Positions 28,892 to 36,091 of a stretch of 36,091 nt of DNA are shown piece by piece (positions within the stretch are counted from its first letter, which is position 1; each line of letters begins with the position of its first letter). The notes beneath the pieces are model-generated. The model had not been told where the DNA came from, did not search any database, and saw nothing but the letters and a program-made list of their open reading frames with translations. The translations under genes and the position numbers were made by a program. Source of the DNA: Rhodoferax sp. (lineage in GTDB: Bacteria > Pseudomonadota > Gammaproteobacteria > Burkholderiales > Burkholderiaceae_C). The DNA lies in assembly GCF_011391645.1 (NCBI RefSeq), contig NZ_JAABQC010000017.1, forward strand, positions 1 to 36,091. The letters are read 5' to 3'.

Positions 28892-29929
28892 ATGGCCTTT
28901 GTTTCCCTTCGTCAAATGCTCGACCACGCTGCCGAAAACGGCTACGGCGTGCCCGCCTTCAACGTCAACAATCTGGAGCAAATCCAGGCCATCATGGAGG
29001 CCGCTGCGGCCACCGACAGCCCGGTGATCCTGCAGGCTTCTGCCGGTGCCCGCAAGTATGCCGGTGAGGCCTACCTGCGCCATATGGTGCTGGCCGCGGT
29101 CGAGTCTTACCCCGACATTCCGGTGGTGATGCACCAGGACCACGGCACCACCGCTGCGGTTTGCCAGCAGTCGATCCGCTCGGGTTTCACCAGTGTGATG
29201 ATGGACGGCTCGCTGATGGGAGACGGAAAAACTCCGTCCAGCTACGAGTACAACGTCGACATCACCCGCAAGGTGTGCGAGATGTCGCACGCCGTGGGCG
29301 TGTCGGTGGAGGGTGAGTTGGGCTGCTTGGGCAGTCTGGAAACTGGCGACGCCGGTGAAGAAGACGGCATTGGCGCCGAAGGCAAGCTCAGCCATGAGCA
29401 AATGCTGACCGACCCGGTGCAGGCCAAGGACTTTGTAGAAAAAACCGGTGTGGACGCGCTTGCCATTGCCATCGGCACCAGCCACGGCGCCTACAAGTTC
29501 ACCCGCAAGCCCACCGGTGACATTCTGGCGATTGACCGCATTGCCCAAATCCACGCGCAAATTCCCAACACCCACCTGGTGATGCACGGCTCAAGCTCGG
29601 TGCCGCAGGAGTGGCTGGCCATCATTCGCCAGTACGGCGGCGACCTGAAAGAAACCTATGGTGTGCCGGTGGAAGAAATCCAGCGCGGCATCAAGAGCGG
29701 TGTGCGCAAGGTCAACATCGACACTGACATCCGCCTGGCCATGACCGGCGCCATGCGCCAGAGTTTTGCCCAAAACCCGAGCGAATTCGACCCGCGCAAA
29801 TCACTGATTGCCGCCCGCAAGGCCGCCATGGGCATTTGCAAACTGCGCTTTGAAGCCTTTGGCTGCGCCGGCATGGGCAGCAAGATCAAGCCGATTCACC
29901 TGGATGTGATGGCGGCGCGTTACCTTTGA
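28892..29929 (+). CDS. cbbA: Class II fructose-1,6-bisphosphate aldolase
   Basis: [50 protein letters not shown]. Confidence 0.97.
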   Translation: MAFVSLRQMLDHAAENGYGVPAFNVNNLEQIQAIMEAAAATDSPVILQASAGARKYAGEAYLRHMVLAAVESYPDIPVVMHQDHGTTAAVCQQSIRSGFTSVMMDGSLMGDGKTPSSYEYNVDITRKVCEMSHAVGVSVEGELGCLGSLETGDAGEEDGIGAEGKLSHEQMLTDPVQAKDFVEKTGVDALAIAIGTSHGAYKFTRKPTGDILAIDRIAQIHAQIPNTHLVMHGSSSVPQEWLAIIRQYGGDLKETYGVPVEEIQRGIKSGVRKVNIDTDIRLAMTGAMRQSFAQNPSEFDPRKSLIAARKAAMGICKLRFEAFGCAGMGSKIKPIHLDVMAARYL

Positions 29930-29948
29930 CCAAGTCGTTCCCTCGTGG

Positions 29949-30437
29949 TCAGGGCTGTTTGACTGGCGCCAAGTTTGATTGCCGCAGGCCCTCAAAGCGC
30001 TCGGCGAATGCCGTCATGCGCGCGCGGTTCTTGCCAAAATCATAGCGTCCCAACAGGGATTGCGAGCGGAAATTGATCCGGCCGGACTCGGCATCCAGCA
30101 CAAAATCGACCTGGTCCCTGAACCCCAAAGGTGTGGTGAAGATCACCTCCAGCCAGACCGGGTCGCTGCGCACAATGGCCGCCTCAGGGTGGCTGACAAG
30201 GGTGGCGCGCAGCATGGCCATTGCTTGCGCGGCATCGCCGGCATAACGCAGCGCTGGCAGGCCGCTGCCGCCCAGCGAATTGACGCAATTGCTGCTGCGG
30301 GGGCAACTCAAGTCGGTGGGATGCGCATCGGGCCCGAGCCTGATTTCCGGGCCAGCGTCCTGTGCCGCACAAGATGCGAGCACAAGCGCGACCAGCGCAA
30401 TGGTGGCTTTGCTCAGGCGGTCAGGTTTGCTCAGCAT
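29949..30437 (-). CDS. DUF1499-family lipoprotein
   Basis: Lipobox VLASCAAQ; CPRSSNCVNS...WLEVIFTTPLGFRDQVDFVLDAESGRINFRSQSLLGRYDFGKNRARM typical of DUF1499. Confidence 0.8.
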   Translation of the reverse strand: MLSKPDRLSKATIALVALVLASCAAQDAGPEIRLGPDAHPTDLSCPRSSNCVNSLGGSGLPALRYAGDAAQAMAMLRATLVSHPEAAIVRSDPVWLEVIFTTPLGFRDQVDFVLDAESGRINFRSQSLLGRYDFGKNRARMTAFAERFEGLRQSNLAPVKQP

Positions 30438-30802
30438 GGGTAGGCCTGTTTCAGTGCATTCGTCATGACCAGGGGCACCGGCATGTCGGCTTCATAGACA
30501 TCCGCGTGGCGTTGACGCTCGGCGTCATACAAATTCCGCGCCATGCTGGGCTCAAGGTCACGCCCTTTTGGGCAGACGACGGCCTTGGCGCCGTTGCGGG
30601 CAACATGCAGATGCGCCTCAAGCGCGCCTTCCATGACGCCGATCAGGTAATAGTTGGCGTGGTTTTCGCCTTGTTGGTTGGTCATTTCAAGCGCCTGCAA
30701 CTCGCGCAGGCTCATTGCGCAGGCCTGGCCGGCCAACAAGGTGCCTGTCAGTGCAAGCGCCCCGGTTATTAACCAGGTGCTCGGCATGGGGGAGTAATTC
30801 AT
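30431..30802 (-). CDS. Exported hypothetical protein, possibly Rap1a/Tai immunity-like fold
   Basis: Signal peptide, two late Cys (VVCPKG, YPC terminus) and overall layout reminiscent of Rap1a/Tai; start ATG 30802. Confidence 0.45.
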   Translation of the reverse strand: MNYSPMPSTWLITGALALTGTLLAGQACAMSLRELQALEMTNQQGENHANYYLIGVMEGALEAHLHVARNGAKAVVCPKGRDLEPSMARNLYDAERQRHADVYEADMPVPLVMTNALKQAYPC

Positions 30803-31112
30803 GTGTGCATGATGGCATGTTTGATTCCCCATTTTTGCTTGAGGCGCATTTCCGTATCGCCAGCGTGGACTTGTACCCTAACAGATACCGGGCAGCCAGG
30901 GTTTGGCAACGTGCAATCCGGGGTGTGCCTCTGGCTGGTGATGACTGGCGCCGGTCGCCAAAGCTTCGGGTAAAACCGCGACGAGCGCGCCGCTGTGGCA
31001 ACTTGGCCAACGCTGATCCTCCCGACGGGCTGGAAGACACGCAGGTCCTGATACGATTGAATGTCAGTATGTTCCTGACGACACTCATTCACCACGCAAC
31101 AGAGGATTGGCA

Positions 31113-31547
31113 ATGTACAAAACGATCGTATTGGCGTATGACGGTTCCAGTGCCGGGCAAAAGGCCCTTCTCGATTGCAAGGACCTTGCCCTGTGGAATC
31201 AATCGGTGCTTTGGCTTGTGGCGGTCATGCCCTACAACATCAATCTGGTCACCATGGAGGGCGGCTTTCCCGCACCGGATCTTGAGCAAAGGAACAAAGC
31301 CGAATTTCAGCAGATCCTTGCCGATGGACTGCATCGCCTGGAAGAGGCCGGCTACGCGGCCACCGGAGAACTGCTCGCGGGTGACGCGGTCCAGGAGATC
31401 ACCCGGTTCGCGCGCAAAGTCAATGCCGACCTGATTGTGGTCGGACACAAACACGTCGAGGGCTGGGCCCGGTGGTGGAGCGGGTCTATTTCGGGCGCTT
31501 TGGTGGAGCATTCGCCTTGCAGCGTTTTCTGCGTCGTCACGCAATAG
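31113..31547 (+). CDS. Universal stress protein (UspA family)
   Basis: MYKTIVLAYDGSSAGQKAL ... LIVVGHKHVEGWARWWSGSISGALVEHSPCSVFCV. Confidence 0.9.
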   Translation: MYKTIVLAYDGSSAGQKALLDCKDLALWNQSVLWLVAVMPYNINLVTMEGGFPAPDLEQRNKAEFQQILADGLHRLEEAGYAATGELLAGDAVQEITRFARKVNADLIVVGHKHVEGWARWWSGSISGALVEHSPCSVFCVVTQ

Positions 31548-31677
31548 GGTGTTCGTTTTCAGACCTTCAGCAGATTGACTGGGAAACATTGGAAAACTGT
31601 CTGTGGTAGTCAGCCAGGCCATGATCCGATCCCGGGTTGGTCAACCAGGCTTGGGCAAGGGATGGTAGTATTTGCCG

Positions 31678-32466
31678 ATGAGCAAGACAAAAAATGGTAA
31701 GTCCGGCAAGCTGGGCAAGAGCGAGTACTACGAGCTGCTGGCGCCGCTGCAGCAGGAGCTGAACGACGTGGCGCGCTGGCTGCAGCACACGGGCAAGCGG
31801 CTGGCCGTGGTCGTCGAGGGCCGTGACACGGCGGGCAAGGGTGGCGTGATTTCGGCTTTGGCGGAGACGCTCAATCCGCGCCACTGCCGCACCGTGGCGC
31901 TGGCCAAGCCGAGCGAGCGCGAAACCACGCAGTGGTACTTTCAACGTTATGTGCCGCATTTGCCGGCTGCTGGTGAAATTGTGCTTTTTGATCGCAGCTG
32001 GTACAACCGCGCCGGTGTTGAAACCGTCATGGGTTTCTGCACCGAACCCCAGACCCAGGCCTTTCTCAAGCAGGCCCCGGTGTTCGAGAGTCTTCTGGTG
32101 GACGACGGCATCCTGCTACACAAGTATTGGCTGACCGTCGACCAGGATAAGCAGGAAGAGCGCTTTGCTGAACGACTGGCAGATCCGCTCAAGCGCTGGA
32201 AACTCAGTCCGATCGACCTTCAGGCGCGCGAAAAGTATGCCCAGTACGGGCTGGCACGCGATGCCATGCTCAAGGCCACGCACAAGCCAAAAGCACCTTG
32301 GGTGCTGGTTGACTTCAACGACCAGCGGCAGGGCCGGCTCAACCTGATCCGCCACCTGCTCGACCATATTCCGGAAAGAAAAGTGCCAGAAGTCTTGTTC
32401 GAGTTTCCGCCCCTTGGCCATGAACCGCTGCGTGAGCAGTTTGGCGCACTCCCCAAGCCGATCTGA
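31678..32466 (+). CDS. ppk2: Polyphosphate kinase 2 family protein
   Basis: VVVEGRDTAGKGGVISAL, FDRSWYNRAGVETVMGFC, RWKLSPIDLQAREKY. Confidence 0.92.
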   Translation: MSKTKNGKSGKLGKSEYYELLAPLQQELNDVARWLQHTGKRLAVVVEGRDTAGKGGVISALAETLNPRHCRTVALAKPSERETTQWYFQRYVPHLPAAGEIVLFDRSWYNRAGVETVMGFCTEPQTQAFLKQAPVFESLLVDDGILLHKYWLTVDQDKQEERFAERLADPLKRWKLSPIDLQAREKYAQYGLARDAMLKATHKPKAPWVLVDFNDQRQGRLNLIRHLLDHIPERKVPEVLFEFPPLGHEPLREQFGALPKPI

Positions 32467-32470
32467 CGAT

Positions 32471-33442
32471 TCACCCGCTGGCGCCGCAGGGAGCCAATCC
32501 GCCATACATGCTTGAGGCCACTTTGCGGATAGCCTTTAGCAGCAGGTTGGCGCCGGGCGTCAGCACATGGTCCGAGCGCATGATGAGGCCATAGCTGTCC
32601 ATGTTGCAGGGTAGTTCAACCGGCAAGATCGACAGTTCGCCGGATGCTGCGTAATAGCGGGCGACCTCCAGTGGCATCAGGTGCAAAAAATCGGTCTGTT
32701 GCAGCAATGCCTTGATCACCGACATGGCGGTGGTCTCGATCACGTTGATCGGTGCCACCAGGCCATGGCGTCTGAACAGCATGTCGAACTGGTGGCGCAA
32801 GATGCTGCCCCTGGGCGACAGAATCCAGCACTTGCTGCTGAGGTCTTGCAGCGTAAGTGCACTGTGCTGCAGCAGCGGGTGGCCAAGGCGCACCACCGCA
32901 CATTCGGTCTCTTCTGACAAGTCTTGGTAGACCAGGTTCTGGTCCTCCTCTTGTGCCGGAATACGCGCGATCAAAAAATCGAGCCGGCCTCGCTTGAGCC
33001 CGTCCACCAGCACATCACTGGTGCCCACTTCGACACCAATGCTCAAGTGTGGAGCCTCGGCTTTGGTGGCGGCGATGGCCTGTGGCACCAGTGTCATCGA
33101 CGGCGTCAGGATGACACCCAGATTGACCTGCCCGGACAAGCCGGCTTGTAACGCCGTTATGGCGCTCTGGCCTTGCGCCAGGTTGTCCAGCGCCATGCGG
33201 ACGTGGCGCGTGAGCGTTTCGCCATAGACCGTGGGCCGCATGCCCCTGGGCAGGCGCTCAAACAATGCCACGCCAAACAGGTCTTCCATGTCCTTGAGCA
33301 TTTTCGATGCGGCTGGCTGGCTCATGTGTGTTGCCAGCGCGGCCTGGTGCAGGTTGCGTGATTCGTCGATGGCCATCAGCAAGGCCATCTGGCGGGTCTT
33401 GAGTTGGTGGTGGGGCCGCCGTGGGGCAGGGTTCTCTTCCAT
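32471..33442 (-). CDS. LysR-family transcriptional regulator
   Basis: N-terminal HTH NLHQAALATHMSQPAASKMLKDMEDLFGVALFERLPRGMRPT; divergent from dehydratase gene. Confidence 0.9.
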   Translation of the reverse strand: MEENPAPRRPHHQLKTRQMALLMAIDESRNLHQAALATHMSQPAASKMLKDMEDLFGVALFERLPRGMRPTVYGETLTRHVRMALDNLAQGQSAITALQAGLSGQVNLGVILTPSMTLVPQAIAATKAEAPHLSIGVEVGTSDVLVDGLKRGRLDFLIARIPAQEEDQNLVYQDLSEETECAVVRLGHPLLQHSALTLQDLSSKCWILSPRGSILRHQFDMLFRRHGLVAPINVIETTAMSVIKALLQQTDFLHLMPLEVARYYAASGELSILPVELPCNMDSYGLIMRSDHVLTPGANLLLKAIRKVASSMYGGLAPCGASG

Positions 33443-33467
33443 GGTGAGCGCGTCCAGACCGTAAGGA

Positions 33468-33489
33468 TTGATATAAAAAAGTATATCAA
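33468..33489. promoter_or_regulatory. Candidate LysR operator
   Basis: TTGATATA-AAAAAG-TATATCAA inverted repeat in the divergent LysR/dehydratase intergenic region. Confidence 0.5.
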
Positions 33490-33576
33490 AAGATCAGAAA
33501 TATTCACTTGTTTTGTATGGATCAAGCGCCTACGATGCGGCCACTCATGATTTTCCGTTGATTTGAAAGACGCCTT

Positions 33577-35325
33577 ATGTCCCCTACGCCCAAGAAGCCC
33601 TTGCGTTCTGCCGCCTGGTTTGGCACTGCCGACAAAAACGGCTTCATGTATCGGAGCTGGATGAAAAATCAGGGCATTCCTGACCATGAATTTCAGGGCA
33701 AGCCGATCATTGGCATCTGCAACACCTGGTCTGAACTGACGCCCTGCAACGCCCACTTTCGCAAGATTGCCGAGCACGTCAAACGCGGCATTTCCGAGGC
33801 CGGCGGCTTTCCGGTTGAGTTCCCGGTGTTCTCCAACGGCGAGTCCAACCTGCGCCCCACCGCCATGCTGACCCGCAACCTGGCCAGCATGGACGTCGAG
33901 GAATCGATTCGCGGCAACCCGATGGACGCCGTGGTGCTGCTGGTGGGCTGCGACAAGACCACCCCGGCGCTGCTGATGGGCGCGGCAAGTTGCGACATTC
34001 CCACCATCGTGGTCACCGGTGGCCCGATGTTGAACGGCAAGCACGAAGGCCGCGACATTGGCTCTGGCACGGTGGTCTGGCAATTGCACGAAGCGGTCAA
34101 GGCCGGCAAAATTTCGCTCAACGAGTTCATGTCGGCCGAAGCCGGCATGTCACGCTCGGCGGGCACCTGCAACACCATGGGCACCGCCTCCACCATGGCC
34201 TGCATGGCCGAGGCGCTGGGCACCTCGCTGCCCCACAACGCCGCCATTCCGGCAGTCGATGCGCGCCGCTACGTGCTGGCGCACATGTCGGGCATGCGCA
34301 TCGTCGAGATGGTCTGGGAAGACCTGAAGCTGTCCAAGGTGCTGACGCGCGAAGCCTTTGAAAACGCCATTCGCGTCAATGCGGCCATCGGCGGCTCGAC
34401 CAATGCGGTGATTCATCTGAAGGCGATTGCCGGGCGCATCGGCGTGCCGCTGGAACTGGAGGACTGGACGAACATTGGCAAGGGCACGCCGACTCTGGTG
34501 GATTTGCAGCCATCCGGCCGCTTCCTGATGGAAGAGTTTTACTACGCCGGCGGCCTGCCGGGCGTGCTGCGCCGCATGGGCGAGGGTGGCCTGCTGCCGC
34601 ACAAGGACGCGCTAACGGTCAATGGCAGGTCGCTCTGGGACAACGTGCTGGATGCGTCCATCCACAACGATGAAGTCATCCGGACGCTGGAAAATCCATT
34701 GGTCGCAGATGGCAGCATGTGCATTTTGCGCGGCAACCTGGCGCCGCGCGGTGCGGTGCTCAAGCCCTCTGCGGCCACGCCCGCGCTGATGAAGCACCGG
34801 GGCAAGGCGGTCGTTTTTGAAGACTTCGACCATTACAAGGCGCGCATCGGCGACCCCGATCTGGTGGTCGATGCCAATTCGGTGCTGGTGATGAAAAACT
34901 GCGGTCCCAAGGGCTACCCCGGCATGGCCGAGGTTGGCAATATGGGCTTGCCACCCAAGCTGCTGGCGCAGGGCGTCACCGACATGGTGCGTATTTCGGA
35001 TGCGCGCATGAGCGGCACCGCCTACGGCACCGTGGTGCTGCATGTGGCGCCTGAGGCGGCCGCCGGTGGGCCACTGGCGATCGTGCAGGACGGCGACTGG
35101 ATCGCCCTGGACAGTTTTGCGGGCAAGCTGGAACTGGAAGTGAGTGACGCCGACATCGCGCTGCGCTTCGCGGCGCGGCAAGCGCAGCAGCAAGCCGCTC
35201 TGGCGGCGCCGAAGGGCGGTTACCAGCAGCTCTACATCGACCGGGTGCTGCAGGCTGACGAAGGCTGTGATTTTGATTTTCTGGTGGGTTGTCGTGGCGC
35301 TGAGGTGCCCAAGCACTCCCATTGA
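33577..35325 (+). CDS. IlvD/Edd family dehydratase, most like L-arabinonate/sugar-acid dehydratase
   Basis: 582 aa; [58 protein letters not shown] cluster-ligand motifs. Confidence 0.88.
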   Translation: MSPTPKKPLRSAAWFGTADKNGFMYRSWMKNQGIPDHEFQGKPIIGICNTWSELTPCNAHFRKIAEHVKRGISEAGGFPVEFPVFSNGESNLRPTAMLTRNLASMDVEESIRGNPMDAVVLLVGCDKTTPALLMGAASCDIPTIVVTGGPMLNGKHEGRDIGSGTVVWQLHEAVKAGKISLNEFMSAEAGMSRSAGTCNTMGTASTMACMAEALGTSLPHNAAIPAVDARRYVLAHMSGMRIVEMVWEDLKLSKVLTREAFENAIRVNAAIGGSTNAVIHLKAIAGRIGVPLELEDWTNIGKGTPTLVDLQPSGRFLMEEFYYAGGLPGVLRRMGEGGLLPHKDALTVNGRSLWDNVLDASIHNDEVIRTLENPLVADGSMCILRGNLAPRGAVLKPSAATPALMKHRGKAVVFEDFDHYKARIGDPDLVVDANSVLVMKNCGPKGYPGMAEVGNMGLPPKLLAQGVTDMVRISDARMSGTAYGTVVLHVAPEAAAGGPLAIVQDGDWIALDSFAGKLELEVSDADIALRFAARQAQQQAALAAPKGGYQQLYIDRVLQADEGCDFDFLVGCRGAEVPKHSH

Positions 35326-35357
35326 ACACCGCTTGCCCTCCAACGCAAAGAACCGTG

Positions 35358-36091
35358 ATGACTTCAAAAATCAAATGTGCCGTGATCGGGCCGGGCAACA
35401 TCGGCACTGATCTGCTTTACAAGTTGTGCCGCAGCCCGGTGCTGGAACCGGTCTGGATGGTGGGCGTTGACGCCACCTCGGAGGGCCTGCAGCGCGCCCG
35501 CGAGAAGGGCCTCAAGACCACGGATCAGGGTGTTGACGGCCTGCTGCCGCATGTCCTGATTGATGGCGTTCAGATCGCCTTTGACGCGACCTCGGCCTAT
35601 GTTCATGCCGAGAACTCGTGCAAGCTGACCGAACTCGGCGTTTTGGTAATCGACCTGACGCCGGCCGCCATCGGGCCGTTTTGCGTGCCGCCGGTGAACC
35701 TGGCCGCGCTTCTTGGCCGGGGTGAGATGAACGTCAACATGGTGACCTGCGGCGGGCAGGCCACGATCCCGATGATTGCGGCTATTTCCAGCGTGCAGCC
35801 AGTCCAGTACGGTGAGATCGTGGCCACCATTTCCTCCAGGTCGGCCGGCCCCGGCACACGCAGAAACATTGACGAATTCACCCGCACCACTTCGCGCGCC
35901 ATCGAACAGGTGGGCGGTGCCGCCAGGGGCAAGGCCATCATCATCATCAACCCGGCCGAGCCACCGCTGGTGATGCGCGACACCGTGCATTGCCTGACCG
36001 AAACCGAGCCCGACCAGGAAAAAATCACCGCCGCCATCAGCGGCATGATCACCGAAGTGCAGAAATACGTGCCGGGCTACCGACTGGTGAA
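35358..36091 (+). CDS. Acetaldehyde dehydrogenase (acylating), MhpF/DmpF family, 3'-truncated
   Basis: ATG 35358; my translation begins [38 protein letters not shown], with [18 protein letters not shown]; open to window end, so missing from the ORF track. Confidence 0.93.
   Translation, partial: MTSKIKCAVIGPGNIGTDLLYKLCRSPVLEPVWMVGVDATSEGLQRAREKGLKTTDQGVDGLLPHVLIDGVQIAFDATSAYVHAENSCKLTELGVLVIDLTPAAIGPFCVPPVNLAALLGRGEMNVNMVTCGGQATIPMIAAISSVQPVQYGEIVATISSRSAGPGTRRNIDEFTRTTSRAIEQVGGAARGKAIIIINPAEPPLVMRDTVHCLTETEPDQEKITAAISGMITEVQKYVPGYRLV

Noticed and set aside
1-36091. CRISPR arrays, tRNA or rRNA genes
   Set aside because: No regularly spaced direct repeats and no recognisable tRNA or rRNA sequence found by reading; not tested with tRNAscan or CRISPR tools.

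Overview
The window looks like a chemolithoautotrophy locus from a betaproteobacterium (probably Burkholderiales/Comamonadaceae; taxon inferred from gene content only). Left part: a thiosulfate-oxidation (Sox) cluster on the + strand, with MBL hydrolase (truncated at the window edge), a SoxW-like thioredoxin, a Crp/Fnr regulator, a small cytochrome c, an ArsR/SoxR regulator, soxCDYZAX, soxB, a small membrane ORF and two YeeE/YedE-type permease halves. Middle: cbbO, cbbQ and cbbM (form II RubisCO) on the - strand, a divergent ParA-family ATPase, a VapBC module and a DUF2075/Schlafen-like nuclease-helicase, then cbbR (-) and cbbY-E-F-P-T-Z-K-A (+). Right part: DUF1499 lipoprotein, a small exported protein, USP, PPK2, and a LysR gene divergent from an IlvD/Edd dehydratase and an acetaldehyde dehydrogenase that runs off the window. 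Most notable non-coding signal: the cbbM-cbbQ spacer holds two inverted copies of an unnamed ~100-nt hairpin element. Their stems and apical hairpins differ but remain paired, two internal blocks of 18-19 nt are identical, and G.U wobbles mark the same element strand in both. Between them is a Y-shaped palindrome with a second diverged copy in the pgk-fba spacer. A perfect FNR box (TTGATTTAAATCAA) precedes the YeeE pair, and the Fnr-like regulator in the Sox cluster has the matching recognition motif but lacks one canonical cysteine. No tRNA, rRNA or CRISPR array was recognised.
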